NCBI RefSeq assembly: GCF_037992945.1 | Contig: NZ_CP150304.1 | Span: forward strand, 1,367,501-1,431,500 | Origin: Peribacillus sp. FSL E2-0218 | Lineage (GTDB): Bacteria > Bacillota > Bacilli > Bacillales > DSM-1321 | DNA: 64,000 nucleotides | Reading direction: 5' to 3' | In this document: positions 7,970-16,122 of the stretch, one piece after another | Layout: each line of letters opens with the position of its first letter | How positions within the stretch are numbered: the first letter of the stretch is position 1 | Notes under the pieces: generated by a model | Databases searched by the model: none | Seen by the model: only the letters and a program-made list of their open reading frames with translations | What the model was told of the DNA's origin: nothing | Translations under genes and position numbers: made by a program

Positions 7970-8266
7970 ATGGGATACATAGCGCCGGTCACACAATTTG
8001 ATTATATTCAATATGCCAACAGGACGGTTGAAGCTGCAGAGAAAGTAAGAATTGTTAAAGGCACGACGCCCATTCAACCCATCCGTTTCACTCAGGTATT
8101 AGAGGAGGAAATGGGGAGTTTTGAAGGATTCAATCAAGTTCATCAGCGTACCCATGAAAGAACGGCAGGAGCGGGCACGTATAAAAAGCAAATGGCCATG
8201 AGGGCCAGCAACCAGCTGACTGCTGCAATGACGGGAAAGGGAGTCTACTTAAACGTTATGGTCTAG
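7970..8266 (+). CDS. Uncharacterised small protein, yjcE position
   Basis: A 98-residue protein starting at ATG 7970 after GGAGGG. The N-terminus MGYIAPVTQFDYIQYANR is followed by a basic, polar remainder without membrane segments or known catalytic motifs. It occupies the place of yjcE of B. subtilis, between yjcD and the yjcF-H group, but I cannot confirm homology. It diverges from yjcD with about 150 bases between starts. Confidence 0.7.
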   Translation: MGYIAPVTQFDYIQYANRTVEAAEKVRIVKGTTPIQPIRFTQVLEEEMGSFEGFNQVHQRTHERTAGAGTYKKQMAMRASNQLTAAMTGKGVYLNVMV

Positions 8267-8282
8267 AATGCCATGAAATACA

Positions 8283-8308
8283 AAAGAGGACACGTGAGTG
8301 TCCTTTTT
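8283..8308 (+). terminator. Bidirectional terminator
   Basis: AGGACAC / GTGTCCT stem with GTGA loop, flanked by A and T runs, between the convergent genes at 7970 and 8811. Confidence 0.8.
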
Positions 8309-8319
8309 GTGTTGATTTC

Positions 8320-8811
8320 TTAAAGGATGTCTATTTCAACGATTAGAGCTAACAATAGTTGTAGTAATAGTTGGATGTTAAGAGCGATTTGTGCATCCGT
8401 TGTCGTAATGTCGATATCACGGCTGTTCTCAACAATTGTTTTTTGACGCGTGATTTGTTTGACATTAGAGGATTGGATCAATTCTTGAGTGATTCTTTCG
8501 GCATTATCTGCATCTGCGATGGAAATGCTTACGATGACCGCAATTGCAGCTTGCAATGCAGCTTGAAGAGAAAGGGCAGCTTTAACATCTGTTGAAGTGA
8601 CATTTACATTACAGGAATCTTTAATGTAAATAAGTTCTTCGGAAAGCTGAACTTGATTATTATCCTGTCTTGCCTCTTGGTCAATACGTGTGTCATCGTT
8701 GCCGTTACAAAATCCTGTCAGGGGGTGGTTGGAAGCGGAATCTAGAGCTGACCAAGATCTGTCACAGCTTTCATGTGTGTTACAGTTGCTACGGTATACA
8801 TTTTGGTTCAT
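8320..8811 (-). CDS. cotX: Spore coat protein X (CotX)
   Basis: A 163-residue protein. A polar Cys/Asn-rich N-terminus (about 1-60) is followed by two copies of the Spore Coat Protein X/V domain: one containing IKDSCNVNVTSTDVKAALSL (about 67-100) and one containing VENSRDIDITTTDAQIALNI (about 122-160). Each has the pattern polar beta segment, TDxxxAL, then a hydrophobic helix ending in IVxIxI. CotX is an insoluble, cross-linked protein of the outer coat or crust. AAGGAGG precedes the ATG and a consensus sigma-K promoter lies upstream. Unlike in B. subtilis, no cotY/cotZ is next to it here. Confidence 0.93.
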   Translation of the reverse strand: MNQNVYRSNCNTHESCDRSWSALDSASNHPLTGFCNGNDDTRIDQEARQDNNQVQLSEELIYIKDSCNVNVTSTDVKAALSLQAALQAAIAVIVSISIADADNAERITQELIQSSNVKQITRQKTIVENSRDIDITTTDAQIALNIQLLLQLLLALIVEIDIL

Positions 8812-8844
8812 GTCGTTTTTTCCTCCTTAGGTTTTATTCCCTAT

Positions 8845-8873
8845 TAAAATATGCTTCGATGATTATTCTGGTT
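8845..8873 (-). promoter_or_regulatory. Consensus sigma-K promoter of cotX
   Basis: On the minus strand AACC, a 16-base gap and CATATTTTA match the sigma-K consensus mACm-N16-CATANNNTA at every defined position. It lies about 35 bases before the cotX start, which makes late mother-cell expression very likely. Confidence 0.75.
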
Positions 8874-9045
8874 GGACGAATAAATCAATTAATTCGTCTA
8901 TTTTTTTAAATATTTCGGAAAAGTATCGATGTGTGGGGATGAATGATAAAGAAGCTGGAGTTTCAGAATGAAATGTAAGTGCTGCTATGTCTTGGTTAAT
9001 TTAATTCTCGCCAGCAAGTAAGGTTTGATTAGCTGATATGGTCAA

Positions 9046-9309
9046 TCATTTTTTTTTGGAATCCGTGAATTTATTATGAATGGAATTCGTAACTGGATTA
9101 ACATCGTGTTCCGTGATGTTTTTTTCCTGGTTTATGAGAATTTGCGATTGCTCCTGTAAATAGCGAATGGTTTCTTTTAAGTTGTTTCTCTCTTTTTCAG
9201 TTAGATCAACTTTCTCCTTTTTGAAACCATGTTTTCTCATTGTCCTTGAAACAAGTAGCTCCATTAATCTTTTTTGCGACTCCTCCAGGTTAAATTCATT
9301 GTTACCCAT
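9046..9309 (-). CDS. CotW-like spore coat protein (tentative)
   Basis: An 87-residue highly charged protein. The central part RTMRKHGFKKEKVDLTEKER followed by NNLKETIRYLQEQSQILINQ resembles, in spacing and character, the FSKHGVTKDK...LVKDLQAKSQALIE region of B. subtilis CotW. CotW is a coat component encoded beside cotX. It lies next to cotX here, on the same strand, with its own AGGAGGG ribosome site. A sigma-K-type -10 (CATAGTCTA, minus strand, 9341-9349) lies upstream but I see no clear -35. The comparison is from memory, so the name is tentative. Confidence 0.55.
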   Translation of the reverse strand: MGNNEFNLEESQKRLMELLVSRTMRKHGFKKEKVDLTEKERNNLKETIRYLQEQSQILINQEKNITEHDVNPVTNSIHNKFTDSKKK

Positions 9310-9423
9310 AAAATTATCCCTCCTTGTTGCTTTCTATATATAGACTATGTATTTTTGCGGAGATTGCCATTGAACGGAAAGGGTTTTTTATAAAACGATC
9401 ATCAAGGAAGATGAAACAAACAA

Positions 9424-9463
9424 AAAAACGCTGTCCATCAGATGACTGAAGGGACAGCGTTTT
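9424..9463 (-). terminator. Intrinsic terminator of the yjcF-yjcG-yjcH run
   Basis: Stem AACGCTGTCC / GGACAGCGTT with a loop of about 16 bases and a T run on the minus strand, directly after yjcF. Confidence 0.8.
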
Positions 9464-9467
9464 GGTA

Positions 9468-9896
9468 TCATGATAAAGTTTTTATCATCGTTTTATGAGG
9501 AATGCCAGCATCCATGAATTCATCGGACACAATCTCATATCCTAATTTGGAATAAAACGGTATGGCGTGAACTTGCGCATCAAGCTTCAATTGATGCATT
9601 CCCTGCTGGATGGCGTATTCCTCGATTGCGTTCATGATCATGGCACCGGCCCCATTTTTCCTGCCTGTTGCCAGGACACAGATGCGTTGGACTTTACCGA
9701 TGTTGTCGATGTCCCTTAAGCGGCCTGCACCGACTGGCTGTTCCTGCTCATTATATAAGACGAAATGCGTGGAAACGTCTTCGTATTGATCGATTTCTTC
9801 TTCAATCGGAACATTTTGTTCTTGAACGAATACTTGCCTTCGAATCATATACGCTTTTTCACGCTCTTGGCTGTTTTCGGCAATTTTTACAAACAC
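9468..9896 (-). CDS. yjcF: GNAT N-acetyltransferase YjcF
   Basis: A 142-residue GNAT-fold acetyltransferase. RRQVFVQEQNVPIEEEIDQYED at the N-terminus (key VFVxEQxVPxxEExD) is the ElaA/YjcF signature. The acetyl-CoA loop appears as VQRICVLATGRKNGAGAMIM (about residues 66-86), and LDAQVHAIPFYSKLGYEIVSDEFM forms the C-terminal strand and helix. The acceptor substrate is unknown. The gene is four bases downstream of yjcG, in the same arrangement as B. subtilis. Confidence 0.9.
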   Translation of the reverse strand: MFVKIAENSQEREKAYMIRRQVFVQEQNVPIEEEIDQYEDVSTHFVLYNEQEQPVGAGRLRDIDNIGKVQRICVLATGRKNGAGAMIMNAIEEYAIQQGMHQLKLDAQVHAIPFYSKLGYEIVSDEFMDAGIPHKTMIKTLS

Positions 9897-9900
9897 GGCT

Positions 9901-10416
9901 TTATTCAGCTCCTAACCTAAATGTTTCGTATACCGTCCAGGCACCGTCCTCTAGCTGATACAACAGATGAATCCGCTTCACTTCTTCTTCATGGCTGACA
10001 TCAAGCATGCTTAGCTGACCTAAAACATCGGAATGTTCATTATCGGATAAATCTTGGGCGATGGTGATGTGCGGCACGAAAGCATATTCATTTTCACTTT
10101 TTATGAAACTCTCATCGTTCAGCGCATCATGCAGCTCCTGAAGCCCTTCGGATAGCTCCACCTTGAAATAGATCGTATTGCTTACCGGTTGGAAGGACTT
10201 CGCTTTCGTCACATTCATCGTAAAAGGCCTGCACTTTTGGGCAATGTCTTTTATTTGGTCAGCAATCGCCGAAATTTCCATGTCCGTCGCTTCAAACGTT
10301 GACTTAAGCGTCAGGTGCGGTGGAATGAACGCATACTTCGTATCATATCTCTTTCGATAGGAGTTAGCTAAGTCTTGAAGTTTCTTTGTAGGGAAAATGG
10401 CAACACCGTATTTCAT
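9901..10416 (-). CDS. yjcG: 2H phosphoesterase-family protein YjcG
   Basis: A 171-residue member of the 2H (2'-5' RNA ligase-like) superfamily. It has the two expected histidine motifs, PPHLTLKSTF (about 33-42) and VPHITIAQDL (about 115-124), which form the paired H-x-T/S active site. YjcG of B. subtilis has this fold, but its substrate is not established. The start ATG follows AGGAGGTTTT. It is followed by yjcF and preceded by yjcH. Confidence 0.9.
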   Translation of the reverse strand: MKYGVAIFPTKKLQDLANSYRKRYDTKYAFIPPHLTLKSTFEATDMEISAIADQIKDIAQKCRPFTMNVTKAKSFQPVSNTIYFKVELSEGLQELHDALNDESFIKSENEYAFVPHITIAQDLSDNEHSDVLGQLSMLDVSHEEEVKRIHLLYQLEDGAWTVYETFRLGAE

Positions 10417-10486
10417 AAATAAAACCTCCTGATATTTATAATGGTTGTATGGTGGCTGGATATGTTGTGAAGAAACCTATTACAGG

Positions 10487-11209
10487 TTAGAACATTTCCA
10501 GCAGTGCTCTTTTTAAATCTGCCTGCCAATATTTCCAGGTATGATTACCTTCAAATTCTTCATAGAAGCACGGAAATCCTTTTTGGTTCAATAATTGATG
10601 TAATTTCCTGTTGGGCTCTATGAAATTTGCCCGATTCCCATCAGTCGTTGGTACGTCCGTTTCATCAGTCCCGATCACATGATAAAGTTCGAGTAGATGC
10701 GGATCCTCAAAGTTGCGTACAGCCTCCATCACGGCTTCATTGGCCAGGGGCGACTGCATGATGCACTTCCCGAATGTGTGCGGATACTTCAGGGCGGCCA
10801 ATAATGAAACAGTACCGCCAAGCGAGTCGCCTATCAGGGCGCGGCCATGTCCCATTTGATAGGTCGGAAATTCTTCATCCAGAAACGGGACAAGTTCATG
10901 GGCAAGGAAACGTATGTATGCAAGGTGCTGTTCCCCGTCTGGATGATATTTGCTTCTGCGGTCAAAACGATCTTTATAGGGAATGCCCACAACGATTATA
11001 TTCTCGATTTCATCGTTACCCAATAATTCATCGGCTACACGGCCGATTCGGCCCATTTGAAAATAATCACGTCCATCCTGAGCAATTACAAGCGAATATT
11101 TATACAATGGTGAATAATTAGCAGGCAAGTAAACAAGCAGTTCCAATTCCTCCGCCAGCGCTTCACTTTTAAACATGTACTCTTTAATTGTGCCTTTGCG
11201 TAAACTCAT
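10487..11209 (-). CDS. yjcH: Esterase-family protein YjcH
   Basis: A 240-residue alpha/beta hydrolase of the esterase D / enterochelin-esterase-like family. The nucleophile elbow is GDSLGG (within RALIGDSLGGTVSLL), the oxyanion region IAQDGRDYF is near the N-terminus, and the late GNHTWKYW supplies the likely catalytic His. I chose ATG 11209 after GAGGTG, seven codons inside the longest frame. Its substrate is unknown. It is upstream of yjcG and yjcF on the same strand. Confidence 0.88.
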   Translation of the reverse strand: MSLRKGTIKEYMFKSEALAEELELLVYLPANYSPLYKYSLVIAQDGRDYFQMGRIGRVADELLGNDEIENIIVVGIPYKDRFDRRSKYHPDGEQHLAYIRFLAHELVPFLDEEFPTYQMGHGRALIGDSLGGTVSLLAALKYPHTFGKCIMQSPLANEAVMEAVRNFEDPHLLELYHVIGTDETDVPTTDGNRANFIEPNRKLHQLLNQKGFPCFYEEFEGNHTWKYWQADLKRALLEMF

Positions 11210-11400
11210 TTCCCGCACCTCGATGATCATTAATAATGAAATACTTATTACTTAGTTATTTTATCATAGCCTTGCGAGATTTTCCCGTCCCAAGAATTTG
11301 GAATAAAAAATTTTCTTTATATTTTCTAAAAATTTAGAAAATTTAATGCTATAATACAAGGATATCTATCCATCATACTATAAAAAAGGTGGGGAATTAA

Positions 11401-11958
11401 ATGGCAGATGTACACGTACACAGCAGGGAAGTAACAAAGGCGGCAAAGCGCCTCTTAATGGAACGCGGCGTCAGTGTGGAAGCCATAGCCAAAATCGTTT
11501 ACGAATTGCAGATTCCATACAAAGCCGATCTCGAATTGGAGGAATGCATCCGCAGCGTCGAGCGTGTCCTATTGAAAAGGGAAATACAGCATGCGATTCT
11601 AGTCGGTGTGGAGCTTGATAAACTGGCAGAGCAAAAGAAGCTTTCCGAACCTCTTCAATCCATCGTTGAATCCGATGAAGGCTTGTTCGGCGTCGATGAA
11701 ACCATCGCATTCGGTGCAGTCCTCGGATACGGAAGCATTGCTGTCACGACATTTGGCCACTTGGATAAAAATAAAATAGGCGTCATCCACGAGCTCGATA
11801 AGAAGCAGGAAGGAGTTGTCCATACCTTCCTGGATGATATCGTTGCAAGCATTGCCGCGAGTGCCGCCTCAAGATTGGCCCATCGCCTGAGGGATGAAGA
11901 AGAATCGTTGACGGAAAGGGAAAAGGACATCCAGGAAGAAGAAGAGTTAATCGGATGA
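11401..11958 (+). CDS. yutG: Phosphatidylglycerophosphatase A-related protein YutG
   Basis: A 185-residue cytosolic protein of the PgpA-related YutG family. The N-terminal helix bundle contains AKRLLMERGVSVEAIAKIVYELQ and the central VDETIAFGAVLGYGSIAVTTFGHLDK. Bacillus YutG shares the PgpA domain (dephosphorylation of phosphatidylglycerol phosphate) but lacks the membrane anchors of the E. coli enzyme. The C-terminus is a charged helix (about 160-185). TATAAT at 11350-11355 is a plausible -10 with only a weak -35. It is probably a single-gene unit. Confidence 0.8.
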   Translation: MADVHVHSREVTKAAKRLLMERGVSVEAIAKIVYELQIPYKADLELEECIRSVERVLLKREIQHAILVGVELDKLAEQKKLSEPLQSIVESDEGLFGVDETIAFGAVLGYGSIAVTTFGHLDKNKIGVIHELDKKQEGVVHTFLDDIVASIAASAASRLAHRLRDEEESLTEREKDIQEEEELIG

Positions 11959-11978
11959 ATCCTATGGGTCATGCGGAC

Positions 11979-12200
11979 TCATCCGGATCGATCGTATTTT
12001 GCCTTGATGAGGCGGGCAGAAAGGATATTATTCATTTTGAACGTCCGTTTCGTCTGCCTCAGAAAACAGAAAGCATGAATATGGCCTGGATATATTTCTA
12101 GAACCTGGATTTTCCGTTGTGTAATCTTTCCTTGCTCCGAGAGGTAAATGATCTCCAGAGGAACCTTTTCTTCCATATGCTTGCGAAGGATATATTTCAT
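11979..12200 (-). CDS. Small WYL-like protein
   Basis: A 73-residue protein. VPLEIIYLSEQGKITQRKIQV followed by HIHAFCFLRQTKRTFKMNNI resembles the C-terminal beta-rich part of WYL-domain proteins, in which a ligand-sensing SH3-like fold follows a DNA-binding domain. Here no helix-turn-helix is present, so it is a stand-alone WYL-like domain. It converges on yutG with 20 bases between stops. The role is unknown. Confidence 0.65.
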   Translation of the reverse strand: MKYILRKHMEEKVPLEIIYLSEQGKITQRKIQVLEIYPGHIHAFCFLRQTKRTFKMNNILSARLIKAKYDRSG

Positions 12201-12407
12201 TTCCGATCGCCCCTTTGCTAACTTACTTGGTTTTAATCATTATATGCGAACGTACGTTTTTTATGCAAGTGAAAAAGGAACATTTGTTCGTTTTTGTGAA
12301 AAATGAAATAAAATTAAAACTTTTTTACTATAATGCGTTGACTTTTCACCAAAAAAACTTATAATAAATTATGTACTTAAGTAATTCACACGCAAGCTTA
12401 TACATAC

Positions 12408-12479
12408 GACTTGTTAGCTCAGTGGGAGAGCACTTCCTTGACAGGGAAGGGGTCGTGGGTTCGAATCCCTCACAGGTCA
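12408..12479 (+). tRNA. tRNA-Val (anticodon GAC)
   Basis: A cloverleaf can be drawn: acceptor GACTTGT/ACAGGTC with two G-T pairs, D stem GCTC/GAGC, anticodon stem CTTCC/GGAAG around loop TTGACAG giving anticodon GAC, and the T loop TTCGAAT. The T stem GTGGG/CCCTC has one T-T mismatch. The discriminator is A and the next bases are TCA, so CCA is not encoded. This is a lone tRNA, not part of an rRNA cluster. A terminator follows. Confidence 0.88.
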
Positions 12480-12610
12480 TCAACTAACAAAGGCTCAAAT
12501 CCTTGATATAATAAGGGTTTGGGTCTTTTTTTTGTATGTTTCCCATTAATTCCTTATGAGGGTGTCAAATACTTACGATAAACACAAGTTATTCTTGAAT
12601 CAACTAACAA
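12479..12610 (+). repeat. 12-bp direct repeat at the 3' edge of tRNA-Val
   Basis: ATCAACTAACAA occurs at 12479-12490, starting on the tRNA discriminator base, and again at 12599-12610, just before the orphan gene. Short direct repeats at tRNA 3' ends can mark integration or excision. Twelve AT-rich bases may also be chance. Confidence 0.5.
12491..12533 (+). terminator. Intrinsic terminator of tRNA-Val
   Basis: CTCAAATCCTT / AAGGGTTTGGG, an 11-bp stem allowing G-T pairs, then nine T residues. Confidence 0.8.
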
Positions 12611-12634
12611 GGCACAATATTGAAGGAGAAAATC

Positions 12635-13462
12635 ATGAGTTATCTCGGAGAGTATTTGAAAATGCCGCCAACAATTGACAAGCTCCATACATTAAAGAAG
12701 GAAATTGAAAAAGAAGGCTACTCCTTAAGTGATTTATCGCTTTATTTAGAATTTGACTTCTCCCCTTATGAAACTACTCTCTATGATGTCATTACTTTTG
12801 CCAGTACAGGCGTTGACGGCATACATTTCGGATTTCTAACTGACTTCGGTAGAGTATCTGATTTAGAGAATGCGTTCGTCGTTTGTATTAGTCCCATGGA
12901 TTTTGATACACATATCAAGATTGTAGCAAGAAATATTAGGGAGTATCTTAGCTTGGTTTGTACGATGAAAGATGCCTTAAGTATATCTAACTTTAATATC
13001 TTCGAAGAAGAAGAACAGTATATTCAATATCTTCAAGAACAAAATCAAGTAAAACCTGAAGATAAGGAATTTGAAGAAGAAGCAAAATATGTAGTGGAGA
13101 AGATAATAGCCGCGTTTGGAAGCGAATCAATCGAGGATGTCTATCATTATGTAGAGATAAAAGTAAGGGAACAAAGAGCACAACAAACCATTTTTCCCAC
13201 TCTTGATGGGTTAGGCATCATACCTGTAGATAACGTGACGAGCAGCCATATCCTATATAAACTTGAAAAAGATATGACGATTGACTTGGCAGAAATGAAA
13301 GCCTTTTTTTATTCTGCAACAACAGAAAGTAAACTGGCTTTCATCAGAGATGTCCAATTCACTTATTTAATTACAAATGGTATAGCGTTAAAGGAATTGG
13401 TCATTCAAGAAATGATTAAATTGGGTTTACAGGATGAAGTGGATAGATTATACGTGTTTTAG
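12635..13462 (+). CDS. Uncharacterised orphan protein next to tRNA-Val
   Basis: A 275-residue acidic, soluble protein of no family I recognise. ATG 12635 follows AAGGAGAAAATC. The middle carries GIHFGFLTDFGRVSDLENA and FVVCISPMDFDTHIKIVARN, then an acidic stretch (EEEEQYIQYLQEQN). The HFGFLTDFG... CISPMDF pattern reminds me of immunity-type (SUKH-like) proteins, but no toxin gene is beside it. The gene is AT-richer than its neighbours and sits just downstream of a tRNA, which suggests horizontal acquisition. The immunity idea is weak inference. Confidence 0.7.
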   Translation: MSYLGEYLKMPPTIDKLHTLKKEIEKEGYSLSDLSLYLEFDFSPYETTLYDVITFASTGVDGIHFGFLTDFGRVSDLENAFVVCISPMDFDTHIKIVARNIREYLSLVCTMKDALSISNFNIFEEEEQYIQYLQEQNQVKPEDKEFEEEAKYVVEKIIAAFGSESIEDVYHYVEIKVREQRAQQTIFPTLDGLGIIPVDNVTSSHILYKLEKDMTIDLAEMKAFFYSATTESKLAFIRDVQFTYLITNGIALKELVIQEMIKLGLQDEVDRLYVF

Positions 13463-13562
13463 GCCTTTTTTTCTTGCCTAATTGACACCTTTGGGCGTAC
13501 CATACCAAAATGCTTAGAGGCTACTTACAGAGGGATTCATTTGGGGATCGGACTTCGGCAAA

Positions 13563-13596
13563 CAAAAGGGACGCTCATTATTGAGGTCCCTTTTTC
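13563..13596 (-). terminator. Bidirectional terminator
   Basis: AAAGGGAC / GTCCCTTTTT stem between convergent genes, directly after the stop of the site-2-type protease gene. Confidence 0.75.
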
Positions 13597-13604
13597 AAAA
13601 TGCG

Positions 13605-14741
13605 TTAAGGTAATGAAGTTTTATATTGTTCCATTAAATCACCTGCATATAAGCTCGTTAACATTAAGAAAATGGCAAGTCCAAGGTATAAGGAGAACCA
13701 GATCACTTTTGTTTTGAGACTTGATGAGTAATAGGATTTCTCTTTGTCCCTGATTTTCGTTTGTTCTTGCACTTCTTTAAAAAACGTTGCTGCAATTCGT
13801 TCATAGGTGCCTATATTTTCAAAATCGGTCGGTCCGTACTGGTATTCATTCGAATTAGCAGCATCAAGTAAGGATCTATAAATGGTTAATTTTACCTCGG
13901 TCCGTTGTTTTTCTTTTAGCTTATCATCATCGAATAGCGGGATATGCCAACTCTTCATTTTGTTAAGCTTTCCATGCAGCCGACTTAATTCCATATTCCA
14001 AATATTGACGAGGCGAATTTTTTCTTCTTCTGTTGCAGCTGCAAATTCCTCTAGCTGTTCCATACCAAATTGATTGGATTCGATTACGCTATCTCTTTGA
14101 TTTATGGTTATCTCGCTGCGGAATTCGTTCCACCATTTAGAGATTCCTAATATGAAGAAAAGAATTAGTAACGGATTGGGGCGGAAGAACATATATACGA
14201 CCATTCCGATAATCCCGACTACCCAAAGTTTTGCAGAGATGACTCCTACAATACGTCCCCCATCAAGAGGATGCACAGGCATTAGATTGAACAGATTAAT
14301 CATGGCTCCAAGGGTAATGACCAAAAGCCAAAACGGATTTTCCGTCACCAAAAATAAGGGGATGGCTGGTAAGAATGCTACTGTACCTAACAATGGTCCT
14401 CCAAATGCAAGATAAGCTTCTTGGTTAGCATTCTTCGGTTCTTCTTTAAGGGCAATTAACGCTCCGACAAACGGGATGAAAATGGCACTGGATGTTTTGA
14501 TGCCCTTTCGCTTAGCCGCAAGTAAATGGCCCATTTCATGGATATAAATAAGGTAGACTAAGGCTGCAGCAAATTTCCAACCGTAAACCAACGCATACGC
14601 GCCCAGTGAAACGAAAATAGATAAGAGAGAACCCACTTTTGCTACTTTCAATAGTGCAAGCAACCATTTTATTTTCCCGAGGAAAAACAACCCGATTGCA
14701 CCTAAACTTACCCATCCTTTATTCAATGTAGATTCTTTCAA
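13605..14741 (-). CDS. Site-2 protease-family (M50) membrane metalloprotease
   Basis: A 378-residue polytopic membrane protein. The zinc-binding motif HEMGH (within YLIYIHEMGHLLAAKR, about residues 68-72) and the second motif NLMPVHPLDGGR (about 152-163) are the hallmarks of M50 intramembrane proteases. The GGPLLG segment between them is also typical. A long hydrophilic helical region (about 215-350) precedes a final transmembrane helix near the C-terminus. TTG 14741 is the start, with AGGAGGTACGTC before it. These enzymes cleave membrane-embedded substrates; the substrate here is unknown. No PDZ domain is visible. Confidence 0.85.
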   Translation of the reverse strand: MKESTLNKGWVSLGAIGLFFLGKIKWLLALLKVAKVGSLLSIFVSLGAYALVYGWKFAAALVYLIYIHEMGHLLAAKRKGIKTSSAIFIPFVGALIALKEEPKNANQEAYLAFGGPLLGTVAFLPAIPLFLVTENPFWLLVITLGAMINLFNLMPVHPLDGGRIVGVISAKLWVVGIIGMVVYMFFRPNPLLILFFILGISKWWNEFRSEITINQRDSVIESNQFGMEQLEEFAAATEEEKIRLVNIWNMELSRLHGKLNKMKSWHIPLFDDDKLKEKQRTEVKLTIYRSLLDAANSNEYQYGPTDFENIGTYERIAATFFKEVQEQTKIRDKEKSYYSSSLKTKVIWFSLYLGLAIFLMLTSLYAGDLMEQYKTSLP

Positions 14742-15282
14742 GACGTACCTCCTAGAGTGTATGGGAAAACAAATGATCCCGGTGATACTCTTCTTATTGA
14801 TTTATCCTCTTATAGTATCCTTATTATAGCTTATTTTTTCTTTGTTTTAGGAGTATTTTCCTAAAAATATCAACTTCCAATTCTTTTTTTATTTAACAAT
14901 CACCATAAAAACGGAAAGTATGGGCGAGTGATAATCCTCTATGTGTCAGTGTTTTATTGAATGATAAAGAACCAGAGCGGTGGTTTTGACAGAGGAAAGC
15001 GCAAAAAAGCGATATGTGACGGTGCCTCGTCCGTTGCAGGGCATCAGCCTCTTTGGTACACTATGCAGAAGTGCATTATTCTTGATTGGGAAATATTACG
15101 GTCCGATTTGCATTGTGGTATTTCGTTTTCGGGGCACATAATAAATGACAATGATGAAAACTTAAATATGTAAAGAAGCGTTTCTAAGGAAAAATCATAT
15201 GTTCCCTCATACAGCAGGCGTGTATGGGGGCTTATATTTTATCAGGTTTTTTGTCTGGATAGCTTTACAGTAGGAGGAAGCA
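14742..15282. other. Intergenic stretch without a supported gene
   Basis: Between the divergent protease and truA genes. A 70-codon frame (14961-15173) has no ribosome site and an unnatural composition. CCCTCATACA / TGTATGGGGG near 15203-15229 could form a hairpin, followed by a moderately T-rich stretch. I see no promoter that I would defend. Confidence 0.5.
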
Positions 15283-16020
15283 ATGAACAATTATAAGCTG
15301 ACCATTCAATATGATGGCGGACGCTATAGGGGCTGGCAACGGCTGGGCGATAGTGACGATACGATTCAAGGGAAAATAGAAAATGTATTAACGGAAATGG
15401 CAGGGGAGAAAATCGAAATCATTGGATGCAGCAGAACGGATGCCGGTGTTCATGCTTTTGCCCAGATTGCCAATTTCAAGATCGCTGGAAATTTGACAGA
15501 ATCAGAAATAATGAACTATTTGAATAGATATTTGCCCCAAGATATAAGCATCAAAGAGGTCATGTTAGTTCCTGATCGTTTTCATGCCCGTTATAATGCT
15601 AAGGACAAAACCTATTTATATAAGATCTGGAACGAGAGGTATACGAATCCGTTCATGAGAAAGTACAGTATGCATGTTGAGGAAAAGCTGGATATAGAAA
15701 GAATGAAAAGGGCGTGTCAATATTTTATAGGTGCCCATGATTTCACTGCTTTTTCAAATGCAAAGTCCAAGAAAAAATCAATGGTGCGTGAAATATATGT
15801 GATTGATATAGAGGAAAATGCCGGCTTCATCGAAATTAGTGTGCGTGGGGATGGTTTTCTTTATAATATGGTTAGAAAGATGGTCGGGACGCTGATAGAG
15901 GTCGGGCTTGGTGAAATAGACGCTGAGCAAATCCCGGGCATTCTGGAGTCGAAGGAAAGAATCCAAACGGGCCGTATGGCGGATGCCGCCGGGCTGCATT
16001 TAGTAAAGGTTGATTTTTAG
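15283..16020 (+). CDS. truA: tRNA pseudouridine synthase A (TruA family)
   Basis: A 245-residue TruA enzyme, which isomerises uridines 38-40 in the tRNA anticodon arm. The catalytic Asp lies in GCSRTDAGVHAFAQ (about residues 47-60), with YKIWNERYTNPFMRKY and FLYNMVRKMVGTL as further family motifs. ATG 15283 follows GTAGGAGGAAGCA. Most Bacillus place truA behind rpl genes; this copy stands alone, so it is probably a second paralog (TruA2). That depends on the rest of the genome. Confidence 0.93.
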   Translation: MNNYKLTIQYDGGRYRGWQRLGDSDDTIQGKIENVLTEMAGEKIEIIGCSRTDAGVHAFAQIANFKIAGNLTESEIMNYLNRYLPQDISIKEVMLVPDRFHARYNAKDKTYLYKIWNERYTNPFMRKYSMHVEEKLDIERMKRACQYFIGAHDFTAFSNAKSKKKSMVREIYVIDIEENAGFIEISVRGDGFLYNMVRKMVGTLIEVGLGEIDAEQIPGILESKERIQTGRMADAAGLHLVKVDF

Positions 16021-16122
16021 ACAGGATATGGCTGGACTGGTTGTCTGGAGAAAATGGTTGAAAAAGTGAAGAAACAGGGAAGAATGGTAAAGTTGAATAG
16101 CACGAAGGAAGGGGAGATTTTC

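Noticed and set aside
12635..13462. Toxin-immunity function for the orphan gene
   Set aside because: Only a vague resemblance to immunity proteins and no adjacent toxin.
14961..15173. 70-codon open frame between the protease and truA genes
   Set aside because: No ribosome site, unusual composition and no recognisable protein features.
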